Below, in pieces: positions 31,421 through 45,510 of a DNA stretch of 64,000 nt; within the stretch, counting starts at the first letter, position 1; every line of letters begins with the position of its first letter. The notes under the pieces are model-generated. The model saw only the letters and a list, made by a program, of their open reading frames with translations, made no database searches and had not been told where the DNA came from. A program made the translations under genes and the position numbers. Origin of the DNA: Sacculina carcini (lineage: Eukaryota; Arthropoda; Thecostraca; Sacculinidae); contig OU696570.1 of the NCBI GenBank assembly GCA_916048095.2, positions 4,580,518 through 4,644,517 on the forward strand. The letters run 5' to 3'.

Positions 31421-33267
31421 TTTATCAGATGCCTCAGTTTAATCAGCTTCAAACGATATACTCTAGCAATAAGATCATGCCTATCACCATGTTTTTGACC
31501 GGGAATCAGCTCACGTTGAATTTCATTACATTTCGGGTTGGAAGTAAATGTGATGAATAAGTCGGGCTTACCAAAGTTGCGGACATAGGTCATAGCATCC
31601 TGAGTTCTTTCGTGCATATACCGCGGACTACCACTGAATGTGGATGGCAAAATACATATCTGACCAATATCCCTGGTGTCGCCGTCATTGTTCATTTGAT
31701 CTCTCAAGTGAATGTATGATTCTACTCTGAGTGTGGTTTGGTTGTTCCTGATATAGAGCAATCTCTCTGATTCAACTTTTGCATACATGTCGACTACAAA
31801 TTGGTGAAAAAGATTCCGGCTTTTATGCAACGCGTTGAAATTGCCGTCCCTGATCATAAATTGATATGAATAATAATCCATACATGATACTGTCTTATTT
31901 GTACCGAATTGGGGGATATCAATTTGGTAACCATCTTGACCATAAACTAACAGCAAAGGATACTGAAGTGTATCATATGAACGGTGTGTCTCACAAACGC
32001 GCGTCAGGGTAGATTGCCTAGAGTGCAACACAATGTCTCTCTTACCAAATTGCCCGTCTCTCATTATTATTGCCACCTCGTTACACTCGGGGATATTGAA
32101 TCTACCAGAATGTTCATTGGTTGGTCGCTTAGTGGGATCAATTACAATTCGAAAGTCTGGTGCCGGTGCCCTCTCTATTGCAGACTTGAAACTTTGAATA
32201 TACGAAATGTGAGTGTGTAGCATTTCCTGCAAGTCAAGCACAATGTCTTGTCTTACGCCTTGATTTAGATTGCATCGGGTCTGCGCTTGAACCTGATCAC
32301 CTCCGATGAAATACACTTGCAAATACCGAGCACTGTCATCATTAGAAGGTAACAATGAGCCAATTTTGTGGTGAATCTGTCCTTGAACTTTGAATGTGGG
32401 CATATACCCACCTTCGTGAACAATATTTGCGCCGAACGATGTCATCTGAAAACAATTATTGTACTTTTGAATGTTTGCCAAGAAATGTATTGATTTGGCA
32501 CACGTAACTGAGAGCAGATCTCGCAAAGGATGTGGTGGATCAGCGACAACAGCCAGCCTGATTTTACCGCGGTGACAACACATTCCCGGTGTCTCATCGA
32601 ACCACTTTCGTGCAGCAAAAAAACCACACGTCACGGACATGCACCCTATCGAAAGAAGAGGTTGTGCTTCATATGGATAATTGGGGTTGTAATTGAATGC
32701 AGCTAACCTCCATTGCTCAGGACGGAAAGGACGGAGTTCAATTTCAATGCGGCGTAGCCTGTCTCGCAACTGTCTCCGTGCTGTGGCTTCTGGGTCTTCA
32801 TTGGCTCTACTATCGGACGTCCGCTGGGCGTTGGTGTTTCGCCGATGCTCGGCCTCTTCCTCGGTTTTATTTTGCCGAGCAGCAGCAGTCCGCTGCGCGT
32901 CGGTGTTTCGTCGCTGCTCGGTATCCTGCTCCGTCTCATTTTGCCGAGCAGCGGCAGTCCGCTGGGCGTCGGTGTTTCGCCGCTGCTCGGCCTCGTGCTC
33001 CGTCTCGTTTTGCCGAGCAGCGGCAGTTCGCTCAGCATTAAGTTGACGCCGCTGCTCGGCCTCGGCCACCGATTCGTCGCGTCGAGCGGCCGCAGTCCGC
33101 TCAGCGTTGTCCCTGCGGCGTTTGGCGGCCTGTTCAGGGGTTTCATGTCGACGCACAGCTGCCTTGCGCTGAGCCGCCCGCTGTCGTCGTTGGTGGTCAT
33201 CAGATGACAGCGTGGACGGCCCAGGCTGCTCGTCGTCAATTGGCAGCTCTGCGCCGCCAGACTTCAC
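31396..33267 (-). pseudogene. Helitron transposase N-terminal region of E1
   Basis: This open frame of about 620 residues extends upstream without a stop to about 33372, where a TTTCAG acceptor-like site precedes PAKKSAFTPKKRRS, a likely nuclear localisation signal. The first 200 residues include about five 23-residue repeats of the type AQRTAAARQNETE..EQRRN, probably a charged coiled coil. Next comes the Helitron N-terminal domain (CGFFAARKWFDETPG, then CCHRGKIRL), followed by a long conserved stretch with RYLQVYFIGGD, DPTKRPTNEHSGR, VYGQDGYQIDIP and GSPRYMHERTQDAM. It ends by frameshift before the HUH motif. Confidence 0.9.
32800..33110. repeat. 69-bp coding repeats in the Rep N terminus
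   Basis: About five diverged 69-bp units encode the 23-residue charged repeat. They are GC-rich (GCTGCTCGG, GCCGAGCAGC), and the opposite strand is also open through them, which creates spurious antisense frames. Confidence 0.8.
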
Positions 33268-33415
33268 ATTGGATGGCCCCGGCCGCTGATCGTCCGAAGA
33301 ATCAACATCCCCGCTCGATCTCCTCTTTTTTGGAGTGAACGCTGATTTTTTTGCGGGGCATTGCTGAAATTCATATATATTCGAATGTGCGTATATGCTT
33401 AAATATGCGTATATG

Positions 33416-33416
33416 C

Positions 33417-33447
<31 letters not shown>
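33416..33447. repeat. TA microsatellite at the right edge of E1
   Basis: A TA run directly precedes CTAGCATTAAAACCCGCCCG. The same junction, inverted, occurs at 4036-4140. Confidence 0.9.
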
Positions 33448-33448
<1 letters not shown>

Positions 33449-35224
33449 TAGCATTAAAACCCGCCCGTTCTGCGGAACAATTCATAAAAATATTGCAAAT
33501 TAAAAATATATAAGGCAAACTCATGAAGACCTTAATCAATTAAAAAGTCTAAATTTCATTATTTTTAATTTTATTTTGGCAAAATATTTTCACTCAGCCC
33601 GCCTCATATTTAAACCCGGCCGACGTGCGGAATAATTCAGAACTCGAACACCATCCGTTCTGGTTCTTGAAGTCAAATCCATTAGTTTTGTATATGAATT
33701 CATTCTACACGGTGAAATTGAACGTTTTATTGCTGCCCGCGGAATCGCTTTGTTTGCGTTTGAAGCCCCTGATCATTGAACCAGCGAACCATGAACCAGG
33801 GCAATTATGTCACCTCATATTCAAGCATACATACACAGACAGACAGATAATTTCTTCTTTATGTATATATATAGCATTAAAACCCGCCCGTTTTGCGGAG
33901 CAATTCATAAAAATATTGCAAATTGAAAACAAATAAGGCAAACTCATAAAAACCTTAATCAATTAAAAAGTATAAATTTCATTATTTTTAATTTTATTTT
34001 GACAAAATATTTTCACTCAGCCCGCCTCATATTTAAACCCGGCCGACGTGCGGAATAATTCAGAACTCGAACACCATCCGTTCTGGTTCTTGAAGTCAAA
34101 TCCATTAGTTTTGTATATGAATTCATTCTGCACGGTGAAAATGAACGTTTTATTGCTGCCCGCGGGACATTTTTATTTCATAAAAATGAGCCATCGCTTC
34201 GTTTGCGTTTGAAGCCCCTGATCAGTGAACCAGCGAACCATGAACCAGCGCAATTATGTCACCTCATATTCAAGCATACATACACAGACAGACAGATAAC
34301 TTCTTCCTTATGTATATACTAGCATTAAAACCCGCCCGTTGTGCGGAGCAATTCATTGAAATATTGCAAATTAAAAACAAATAAGGCAAACTTATAAACC
34401 CTTAATCAATTAAAAAGTCTAAATTTCATTATTTTTAATTTATTTTGACAAAATATTTTCACTCAGCCCGCCTCATATTTAAACCTGCCCGACGTGCGGA
34501 ATAATTCAGAACTCGAACACCATCCGTTCTGGTTCTTGAAGTCAAATCCATTAGTTTTGTATATGAATTCATTCTATACGGTGAAATTGAACGTTTTATT
34601 GCTGCCCGCGGGACATTTTTATTTCATAAAAATGAGCCATCGCTTCGTTTGCGTTTGAAGCCCCTGATCATTGAACCAGCGAACCATGAACCAGCGCAAT
34701 TATGTCACCTCATATTCAAGCATACATACATAGACAGACAGATAATTTCTTCTTTATGTATATATATAGCATTAAAAGCGCATTAAAACCCGCCCGTTGT
34801 GCGGAACAATTCATAAAAATATTGCAAATTAAAAATAAATAAGGCAAACTCATGAAGACCTTAATCAATTAAAAAGTCTAAATTTCATTATTTTTAATTT
34901 TATTTTGACAAAATATTTTCACTCAACCCGCCTCATATTTAAACCCGCCCGACGTGAGGAATAATTCAGAACTCGAACACCATCCGTTCTGGTTCTTGAA
35001 GTCAAATCCATTAGTTTTGTATATGAATTCATTCTATACGGTGAAATTGAACGTTTTATTGCTACCCGCGGGACATTTTTATTGCATAAAAATGAGCCAT
35101 CGCTTCGTTTGCGTTTGAAGCCCCTGATCATTGAACCAGCGAACCATGAACCAGCGCAATTATGTCACCTCATATTCAAGCATACATACACAGACAGACA
35201 GATAATTTCTTCTTTATGTATATA
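33448..35224 (+). repeat. Tandem array of about 440-bp units (four copies)
   Basis: Units start near 33448, 33870, 34322 and 34775 with TAGCATTAAAACCCGCCCGT. Each has two diverged halves: one with GTGCGGA(A/G)CAATTCATAA and one with GTGCGGAATAATTCAGAAC. They end ATACACAGACAGACAGATAA, then TTTCTTCTTTATGTATATA. Units are nearly identical except for indels. No protein is evident. The small plus-strand frames (FAEQFI..., HKNEPSLRLRLKPLIIEPAN) are by-products. Confidence 0.85.
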
Positions 35225-38200
35225 TATAGCATTAAAACCCGCCCGTTGTGCGGAGCAATTCATAACATGAAATTCATATTCAATTCGTAAAAAATATGGA
35301 AAAATAAAAATGAAATAGGGTACACTCATAAAAATATTAATCAATTGAAAATTATAAGTTTAATTATTTTTATTTCGACAAAATATTTCCCCTCAGTCCG
35401 CCTGAGTCATTTTTATACCCGCCCGTCGTGCTGAATAATTCAGAACTCGAACACGATCCGTTCTGGATCTTGAAGTCGAATCCATTGGTTTTGTGTATGG
35501 ATTAATTCTACAGGGTAAATTGAACGTTCTATTGTCTATAGTTGCTGCCCGCGGAGCATTTTTATTAAAAAAATACCTTTTTTTAAATGAACCATTTGAA
35601 AAAATGAACTAAAAAATGGAAACACTTTTTTTAAACCCGCCCCTCGTGCGGAACAATTCATACAATAAAATTCATATTTGAAGTCAAATCCATTGGTTTT
35701 GTGTATGGATTAATTCTACAGGGAAATTGAACGTTCTATTGTCTATAGTTGCTGCCCGCGGAGCATTTTTATTTTTAAAAAAATTACCTTTTTTTAAATG
35801 AACCATTTGAAAAAATGAACTAAAAACACTTTTTTAAACCCGCCCGTCGTGCGGAACTATTCATACAATACAATTCATATCGAATGCATAAAATATAATG
35901 AATACAAATTGAAAACCAAAAAATGTAACCTATAAATATCTTAACCAATAGAAAAGTCTAAAATTGAATATTTTTGTTCTCATTTTGACAAATATTATCC
36001 CTCAACCCGCCTGATATATAAATCTGCCCGTCGTGTGGTATAATTCAGAACACAAACACGAAACAAACAATGAAAGATGATGAAATCTTTTCATCAGAAT
36101 GTTTCCAAACTATATTTATTACTTAACATCATTCCCCAATATCATTTGCTTAAGTACTATTTTACTTTTACCGCTATAATATTTATTGCTAAAATTTATA
36201 TATTTTCCACTATCATTAAAACCCAATATAACCTGAGTCAAACCCACCCAACCCAACCCAACCATCCAATCTTGACCGCACTCAGCCTAGTCTGAGGTGA
36301 TTTAACTTATTAGTTTGTGATCACAAAATATACTGATTCGATCATAATTTGTAATCAGAAGACTGAGATTATCTATCCCAGGGGTCCCAAACACAAGACC
36401 CACCAATACTTATCTCTCAACCCGCCAATATAGTATCGGAACCAAACTGTAAGGCAGCTAAATTCACATTTGTTACATAATGCGATATAATTATAGACAA
36501 TTATCATATTATCTCATAATTCCTGGTTAATGCTTCCACTAATGCATCATATTCATACACTTGTTATTTTTTGGATTACACCGATATTACAGCCCTTGAT
36601 ATTACAGCCGATATTATATTATGCAATCTATATTCTGCTACGTATTATTCCTAATACATATATCATCAGATCGCAAAATATATTTAAAGGTTCACATCAT
36701 TCTCCAAAATCATTTGCTTAAGAGCTATACTACTTTTATCGCTAGAATATTTACTGCTAGCAAAATATCATATACCTCGCTATCATTTAAACCCACTCTT
36801 TATAGATACATTTAAGCCCGCCCGTCGTGCGGAGCAGTTCATAAAATATAATTAATATTCAATTCATAAAAAAATTAGTGAGAACTGAAAAAGAAAATCA
36901 AACCCATAGGAAAGTTTTAGCCATTATAAAAGTCTAAATGTGAAATTTATGTTTCAATTTAGAAAAATGTTTTTCCACAACCCGCCTCATATTTAAAGCT
37001 GCCCGTCGTGCGGAATAATTCAGAACTCAAACACGAAACAAACACAAAGAAAATTGATGAAAAACGACCAACAGAAAAAGTCAAATTTGTAAATTCTTCT
37101 TTTAATTATTGACGATGTTTTTCCCTCAACACTGCTCAAATTCACACCCGTCCTTCGTGTGTAGTAATTCAGAAGTGTAACACTATCAAAACAATGAAAC
37201 TTTCTGTCATCTCTATAATTCCAGATTAATGCTTCCGCTAAAACAGCATATGCATATAGTTGGCATTGCATGATATTACAACCCGTATCCTTATGCAACG
37301 TAAGCGTATGCAGCTTGAAATTAAACCAATTAAATTACACAGTAAAATTCAGTAGTTTACTTTGTTCCCAGTAGCATTTTACCCGCCGTCGTGCGGAACG
37401 ATTCATGTGTAAATATTACGGACAATAAAGCCTTTATATTCAGTATAGTGTAGCATTAATTAAACTGTACGCAATAAAACCACACCATCCATGCTTGGAG
37501 CTAATATGATATATTCTTAATTGTGATTGGGCTTCAGTGAAATTTTATCGGTGTATATTCCTGTGAAATCGCAAGTGCGCATAATAGCTGTCAAATTGGA
37601 AATATGTCCTTTTGACTTTACACCGCCGTAACTTCCTTCAAATACAATTTGGAAAATTAGAAATTATACCGTACTGTAGAAAACAAGATTTCTAGCACGA
37701 TGGTATAATTTATTTTTATGTGTAACAAATAGTTACTGGAAAATAGTAGAAAAATGAATTTATTTTTGTCAACCGGTGTTCAAGTGTAATTTTGGATGTA
37801 TTTGAGAATTTTGCCAATTTTACACGTTTTTTGTATCATTTGTGGGTATAAATTATAACTATTCTTGTAGAACACAAAATTATCTACACAATAGTGTAAC
37901 TTTTATAGCTGTACCATTGGTGGTTTATGAGGAATAGATAGCGGAATATTGACCAAAATATTCACGTTTCTTGTGCTAATTGTGCCTTTTTGCCTTTTTG
38001 TCATTTTCACTTCACACCGCCGTAACTTTTTTTTAATACACTTTCGAAAACTTAAAAATTATACCGTGTTATAGCAAACAAAATTCTCAGCATGATGGAA
38101 TTATTTATTTAGATGTGTGATAATTAGTTTTTGAGGAATAGAGAAAAAAGTATAGAAAATCGGACGCGTGGAGTTTAAATACAATTTTGAATGTAGATTG

Positions 38201-39550
38201 ATTTTTTTCCATTTTACATGTTTTATATTTAATTTTTGGGTATAAATTATAATTTGTTGAGTAGAACAGAAACTTTTCTACACAGTGGTATAATTTGTAT
38301 AGTTGTACCATTGTTGGTTTAGGAGGAGTGGTCTTCAGAAAATTGACCAAAATTTTCGCATTTTTCAGGGTTCATTTTGTCTTTTCACCGCTATAACTTT
38401 TTTTGATTTCATTTTTGAAATTTAAAATTTAATCTAAAGTGTAGACAACAAAATTTCCAACGTGATGGTATAAATTGTTAGCAGGTAGGTCAAGTGGTGG
38501 TCAAATAATACCTGATAGAAAATGGACCAAGGAGGGCTGAACAGACACACAGACACACAGACACACACACACACACACAGAGGATCTCTTTTATATATAT
38601 ACTAGCATTAAAACCCGCCCGTTGTGCGGAACAATTCATAAAAATATTGCAAATTAAAAATAAATATGGCAAACTCATGAAAACCTTAATCAATTAAAAG
38701 GTCTGAATTTCATTGTTTTTAATTTTATTTTGACAAAATAGTTTCACTCAAAACGTGAGGAATAATTCAGAACTCGAACACCATACGTTCTGGTTCTTGA
38801 AGTCAAATCCATTAGTTTTGTATATGAATTCATTCTACAGGGTGAAATTGAACGTTTTATTGCTGCCCGCGGGACATTTTTATTTCATAAAAATGAGCCA
38901 TCGCTTCGTTTGCGTTTGAAGCCCCTGGTCTATACCATTGAATCCGCGCAATTATGTCACCTCATATTCAAGCATACATACACAGACAGACAGATAATTT
39001 CTTCTTTATGTATAGATATACCATTGAACCTGCGCAATTATGTCACCTCATATTCAAGCATACATACACACACAGACAGATAATCTCTTCTTTATGTATA
39101 CACTAGCATTAAAACCCGCCCGTTGTGCGGAACAATTCATAAAAATATTGCAAATTAAAAATAAATATGGCAAACTCATGAAAACCTTAATCAATTAAAA
39201 GGTCTGAATTTCATTGTTTTTAATTTTATTTTGACAAAATATTTTCACTCAACCCGCCTCATATTTAAACCCGCCCGACGTGAGGAATAATTCAGAACTC
39301 GAACACCATCCGTTCTGGTTCTTGAAGTCAAATCCATTAGGTTTGTATATGAATTCATTCTACACGGTGAAATTGAACTTTTTATTGCTGCCCGCGGGAC
39401 ATTTTTATTTCATAAAAATGAGCCATCGCTTCGTTTGCGTTTGAAGCCCCTGATCATTGAACCAGCGAACCATGAACCAGCGCAATTATGTCACCTCATA
39501 TTCAAGCATACATACACAGACAGACAGATAATTTCTTCTTTATGTATATA
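35225..39550 (+). repeat. Higher-order repeat unit 1 (about 4.3 kb)
   Basis: Order: GTGCGGAGCAATTCATAACA block, CTGCCCGCGG block twice, a unique-looking 1.3-kb block (36040-37390) with ACCCAACCCAACC and ATCATTCCCCAATATC, then the degenerate module (37410-38586) with its CA tail, then two 440-bp units (38606-39550). The same order restarts at 39556, giving a 4.3-kb period. No genes are seen. Confidence 0.8.
37410..38586 (+). repeat. Degenerate module, copy 2
   Basis: Same module as 8852-10490, starting GGACAATAAAGCC and ending in a short CA tract and TCTCTTTTATATATATACTAG. It has one fewer internal sub-repeat than copy 1. Confidence 0.8.
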
Positions 39551-42500
39551 TATATATATAGCATTAAAACCCGCCCGTTGTGCGGAGCAATTCATAACAT
39601 GAAATTCATATTCAATTCGTAAAAAAAATGAAAAAATAAAAATGAAATAGGGTACACTCATAAAAATATTAATCAATTGAAAATTATAAGTTTAATTATT
39701 TTTATTTCGACAAAATATTTCCCCTCAGTCCGCCTGAGTCATTTTTAAACCCGCCCGTCGTGCTGAATAATTCAGAACTCGAACACGATCCGTTCTGGAT
39801 CTTGAAGTCAAATCCATTGGTTTTGTGTATGGATTAATTCTACAGGGTAAATTGAACGTCCTATTGTCTATAGTTGCTGCCCGCGGAACATTTTTATTTG
39901 TAAAAAAATACCTTTTTTAAATGAACCATTTGAAAAAAATGAACTAAAAAATGGAAACACCTTTTTTAAACCCGCCCGTCGTGCGGAACAATTCATACAA
40001 TAAAATTCATATTTGAAGTCAAATCCATTGGTTTTGTGTATGGATTAATTCTACAGGGAAAATTGAACGTTCTATTGTCTACAGTTGCTGCCCGCGGAAC
40101 ATTTTTTTTCAAATGAACCATTTGAAAAAATGATCTAAAAACACTTTTTTAAACCCACCCGTCGTGCGGAACAATTCATACAATAAAATTCATATCAAAT
40201 CCAGAAAATATAATGAATACAAATTGAAAACCAAAAAATGTAACCTATAAATATCTTAACCAATAGAAAAGTCTAAATGTGAATATTTTTGTTCTTATTT
40301 TGACAAATATTATTCCTCAACCCGCCTGATATATAAATCTGCCCGTCGTGTGGTATAATTCAGAACACAAACACGAAACAAACAATGAAAGATGATGAAA
40401 TATTTTCATAAGAATGTTTCCAAACTATATTTATTACTTAACATCATTCCCCAATATCATTTGCTCAAGTACTATTTCACTTTTACCGCTATAATATTTA
40501 TTGTTAAAATTTATATATTTTCCGCTATCATTAAAACCCAATATAACCTGAGTCAAACCTACCCAACCCAACCCAACCATTCAATATCGACCGCTCTCAG
40601 CCTAGTCTGAGGTGATTTAACTTATTAGTTTGTGATCACAAAATATACTGATGCGATCATAATTTGTAATCAGAAGACTGAGATTATCTACCCCAGGGGT
40701 CCCAAACACGCGGCCCACCAATACTTTTATCTCAAACCGCCAATATAGTATCGGGACCAAACTGTAATGCAGCTTAATTCACATTTGTTGCATAATGCGA
40801 TATAATTATACACCATTATCATATTATCTCATAATTCCCGGTTAATGCTTCCACTAATGCATCATATTCATACAGTTGTTATTTTTTGGATTACACCGAT
40901 ATTACAGCCCTTGATATTATAGCCGATATTATATTATGCAATCTATATTCTGCTACGTATTAATCCTAATACATATATCATCAGATCGCAAAATATATCT
41001 AAAGGTCCACATCATTCTCCAAAATCATTTGCTTAAGATCTATTCTACTTTTATCGCTAGAATATTTACTGCTAGCAAAATATCATATACCTCGCTATCA
41101 TTTAAACCCACTCTTTATAGATACATTTAATTCCCCCGTCGTGCGGAGCAGTTCATAAAATATAATTAATATTGAATTCATAAAAAAATTAGTGCAAATT
41201 GAAAAAGAAAAACAAACCCATAGGAAAGTTTTAGATAATATATAAGTCTAAATGTGAAATTTATGTTTCAATTTAGAAAACATGTTTTTCCACAACCCGC
41301 CTCATATTTAAAGCTGCCCGTCGTGCGGAATAATTCAGAACTCAAACACGAAACAAACACCAAGAAAATTGATGAAAAACGACCAATAGAAAAGTCAAAT
41401 TTGTATATTCTTGTTTTAATTATTGACGATGATTTTCCCTCAACACTGCTCAAATTCACACCCGTCCTTCGTGTGTAGTAATTCAGAAGTGTAACACTAT
41501 CAAAACAATGAAACATCTCTATAATTCCAGATTAATGCTTCCTCTAAAACAGCATATGCATATACTTGGCATTGCATTATATTACAACCCGTATCCTTAT
41601 GCAAATTAAGCGTATGCAACTTGAAATTAAACCAATTAAATTACACAGTAAAATTCAGTAGCTTACTTTGTTCCAAGTAGCATTTTACCCGCCCGTCGTG
41701 CGGAACATTTGATGTGTAAATATTGAGGACAATAAAGACTTTCTATTCAGTATAGTTTAGCATTAATTAAACTGTACGCAATACAACCACACCATCCATG
41801 CTTGGAGATAATATGATGCATTCTTAATTGTGATTGGGCTTCAGTGAAATTTAATCGGTGTATATTCCTGTGTAATCGCAAGTGCGCATAAAAGCTGTCA
41901 AATTGGCAATATGTCCTTTTGACTTTACACCGCCGTAACTTCCTTCAGATACCCTTTGGAAAATTAAGAATTATAGCGTATTGTAGAAAACAAAATTTCT
42001 AGCACGATGGTATAATTTATTTTTATGTATAACAAATAGTTACTGAGAAATAGTAGAAAAATGAATTAATTTTAGTCGCCCGGTGTTCAAGTGTAATTTT
42101 GAATGTATTTGAGAATTTTGCCAATTTTACACGTTTTTTGTACCATTTGTGGGTATAAATTATAGCTTATATTGTAGAATACAAAATTCTCTACACAGTA
42201 GTATATTCCTGTGTAATCGCAAGTGCGTAAATTGTGATTGGACTTCAGTGAAATTAAATCAGTGTATATTCATGTGTAATCGCAAGTGCGCATAATAGCT
42301 GTCAAATTCGCAACATGACATTTTGACTTTACACCGCCGTGACTTCCTTTAGGTGGACTTTGGAAAATTAAAAATTATACCGTATTGTAGAAAACAAAAT
42401 TTCTAGCACGGTGGTATGATTTATTTTTATGTATAACAAATAGTTACTGAGAAATAGTAGAAAAATGAATTAATTTTAGTCGCCCGGTGTTCAAGTGTAA

Positions 42501-43660
42501 TTTTGAATGTATTTGAGAATTTTGCCAATTTTACACGTTTTTTGTATCATTTGTGGGTATGAATTATAGCTTATCTTGTAGAACAAAAATTATCTACACA
42601 GTTGTATATTCCTGTGTAATCGCAAGTGCGCATAATAGCTGTCAAATTGGCAACATGACATTTTGACTTTACACCGCCGTGACTTCCTTTAGGTGGACTT
42701 TGGAAAATTAAAAATTATACCGTATTGTAGAAAACAAAATTTCTAGCACGGTGGTATGATTTATTTTAATGTGTGACAAATAGTGACTGAGAAATAGTAG
42801 AAAAATGAATTAATTTTGATCACCCGGTGTTCAAGTGAAATTTTGGATCTATTTGAGAATTTTGCCAATTTTACACGTCCTTTGTATCATTTGTGGGTAT
42901 AAATTATAACTTTTATTGTAGAACACAAAATTATCTACACAATAGTATAATTTTTATAGCTGTACCATTGCTGGTTTATGAGGAATAGATAGCGGAATAT
43001 TGACCAAAATATTCACGTTTTTGTGTGCTAATTTTGCCTTTTTGACTTTGTCATTTACACTTCACACCGCCGGTACTTTTTTTAATACACTTTGTGAAAT
43101 TAAAAATTATACTGTGTTGTAGGAAAAAAAATTCCCAGCATGATGGTATTATTTATTTAGATGTGTGATAATTATTTTTTGAGAAATAGAGAAAAAAGTA
43201 TAGAAAATTTGACGCGTGGAGTTTAAATAAAATTTTGAATGTAGATTGAGTTTTTTTGCATTTTACATGTTGTATATTCAGTTTTTTGGTATAAATTATA
43301 GTGCGTGGAGTAGAAGATAAAATTTTATACACAGTGGTATAATTTGTATAGTTTTACCATTGCTGGTTTAGGAATAGTAGTCTTCAGAAAATTGACCAAA
43401 ATTTTCGCATTTTTTAGGGTTCATTTTGTCTTTTCACCGCAATAACGTTTTTTGGTTTCATTTTTAAAATTTAAAATTTAGTGTTAAGTGTAGACAAGAA
43501 AATTTCAAACATGATGGTATAATTTGTCAGCTGGTACGCCAAATGGTGGCCGAGTATTAGCTGATAGAATATGGACCAAGGATGGTGAACACACAGACAC
43601 ACACACACACACACAGAGGATCTCTTTTATATATATAGATAATGCTCTAGCATTTAAACC
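39551..43660 (+). repeat. Higher-order repeat unit 2
   Basis: Collinear with unit 1 at an offset of about 4.3 kb through 41700. It then holds a longer version of the degenerate module (41712-43625), in which the GTGTAATCGCAAGTGCGCATAA sub-repeat is present three times. It ends in a CA tract and TCTCTTTTATATATATAG, leading into another CCCGCCCGTTGTGCGG. No genes are seen. Confidence 0.8.
41712..43625 (+). repeat. Degenerate module, copy 3 (internally expanded)
   Basis: The internal sub-repeat bounded by ATTCCTGTGTAATCGCAAG and CTACACAGT(A/T)GTATATTCC is amplified near 41860, 42260 and 42615. The second and third sub-repeats share CACGGTGGTATGATTT, so they were duplicated recently. Confidence 0.8.
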
Positions 43661-44740
43661 CGCCCGTTGTGCGGAACAATTCATACAATGCAACTCATTC
43701 AGTTCATAATGGAAAAAGAATACAAATTAAAAAAGAAAATAGTAAACCCTTGAAAAGTCTTAACCAATAGATATGTCAGGATGTGAATATTTATATTTTG
43801 GCAAACTATTTTCCCTCAAATGGCCTCATATTTAAACATGCCGGTCGTTCGGAATGATTAAGAGTTCAAACACGAATCAAACAATAGAGATGAAAAAAAT
43901 GATGACACATTTTCATCAGAATGTTTCCAAAATATATTTATAACTCAACATCATTCCCCAAAATCATTTGCTCAAGTACTGTTCTACTTTTACCGCTATA
44001 ATATTTACAGCCAACGTTATATATTCCGCTATCTCTTAAGTCCGATATAACCTGCATTTAAATCTGCCCGTCGTGCGGGTGAATTCATAAAAAAGGGAAT
44101 ACAAATCAAACAGCTAAAATTGAAATCCATAAAAAAGTCCAATTTAATTATTGAGCTTTACAAATTTGCTATAAATTGCCATATTGTATTACGTGCATAT
44201 GTTAGGAATAGGTGTTTTTCATCCCTATTGGTCCACGTCATTATAATTATAGACATGTGACTTTAATTATAGTTCAATTATATTTATATTAGTTATATCA
44301 ATTAAAATTATAATTATATCAATTTTATCAATTATATCAATTATATCAATTTTAATTATATCAATTATATTAGTTAATTATAGTTTAATTATAGTTTAAT
44401 TATAGTTTAATTATAGTTTAATTATAGTAATTATAGTTAGACATTATTATAATTCTAGACAAAGAGCCTGGATGTATTTTGTTGCTTTTTTGTTGGGTTA
44501 CAAGTCTAATATGACACCTATCATATATCCCCTAGCATTTAAACCCTCCCTGCATTCCATATTTCAACATTACACCTATATTTACCGATAAAATAGATTA
44601 ATGATTATGCTAGATTGAGCCCAAACAGTAAATTTTGTTGTTTAAATACTATATATGACATGTACATACACAAATGGTATGTTTTAATGAGTATAATGAG
44701 TATTTCCAGTATTTATGTCTATATTATATAGTGATTGTCT
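43661..44740. repeat. Decayed repeat-family blocks and an AT-rich tandem tract
   Basis: 43661-44100 is a diverged version of the blocks at 36000-36800. From about 44262 to 44435 the sequence is a TTAATTATAG / TTATATCAA tandem tract. No gene is seen. Confidence 0.7.
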
Positions 44741-44759
44741 GTATTGTGTCTATATGTGT

Positions 44760-45129
44760 GTCCGTATGCGGTGCTATGCACACGCAGGATGTCTAGCACC
44801 ACACACGAACACAATGTTCACCCACTTTCCAGATACATGTTTATCGAGTTTATGTTGACAATGCAATATGAACATTTGCTGCATTGTACACCTTTACAAC
44901 TAACATTTATTCTAGATAGTGTGAAATAATTGTTCTAAAAGTTCAAAATTGTCCTAATTCTAAATAGTTGATCTTAAGAATGAAAAAGTTGCGCTAAAAA
45001 CAAAATGTTGCATTTATAACTTATTAGTACTTATTTCAGATAAATGAAATATTGATTTTTGGGCTCCTTATGACAAACAGATTCTATGATACAAAAGTTG
45101 CATTTGCAACAAAAGGTCACCCTAATTTT
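44760..45129 (-). mobile_element. Fragment of the hAT element end
   Basis: The reverse complement aligns with 50897-51250: terminal TAGGGTGACCTTTTGTTGC (here GCAACAAAAGGTCACCCTA at 45107-45125), then the TATAACT and AGTTGCGCTAAAAAC subterminal sequences and TGTTGACAATGC. The other end is missing, so this is a dead end fragment or a deletion derivative. Confidence 0.75.
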
Positions 45130-45510
45130 TTAAATTAACTGAGCTGGGTGTGTTTATGTGTGCGAGTATGCTTGTGTGAATACGTGCTGGTGTGTATGTG
45201 TATGCAAATGTGTGTGTATGTGTCGGTGAGTTTCTACATGACTGGTTTATCAGATGGCAAGTGTGAGCCACAAAGACCACAAATACTTGGTGAGGCAAAT
45301 TGAGTTTTGTTCTCAGAATCGCAGCGCACCTCAAATGGCCAGTGTGCGCGATATAGCTGAATTTATCATGGTCATGTGGGTTTTCCAGTTGAACAGCGTA
45401 TATGCATGCTTTCTACCCGAATATGACCTTGAGTAACAGTCGTAAATCATATTTTTCAACGTGATACCAGAATGATGTGTGCTGCTGAATGTAGATATAT
45501 TGTTTTCTAT
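45130..45510. other. No gene seen
   Basis: TG-rich simple sequence at 45145-45230 is followed by a stretch open for 60 codons on the plus strand (MASVSHKDHKYLVRQIEF). It has no recognisable motif and no second copy in the window. Confidence 0.5.

Larger units (their letters stand above)
16496..33390 (-). mobile_element. Large Helitron-like element E1 with long non-coding body
   Basis: The left limit is where identity with E2 (53065 onward) starts, at TGACTGTTTCGTCG. The right end holds a minus-strand Rep/helicase gene, followed by the TA run and the CTAGCATTAAAACCC repeat. Order on the minus strand is Rep, helicase, a convergent set of short frames, then about 11 kb with a minisatellite and few frames. 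A LINE fragment, a TRIM and MITEs are nested inside. Canonical Helitron termini (5' TC, 3' CTRR with hairpin) are not evident at either limit, so the boundaries are provisional and this may be a Helentron-type or composite element. Confidence 0.6.

Noticed and set aside
32693..33207. Plus-strand frames of 114-120 codons
   Set aside because: They are antisense shadows of the GC-rich 69-bp repeats in the Rep N terminus.
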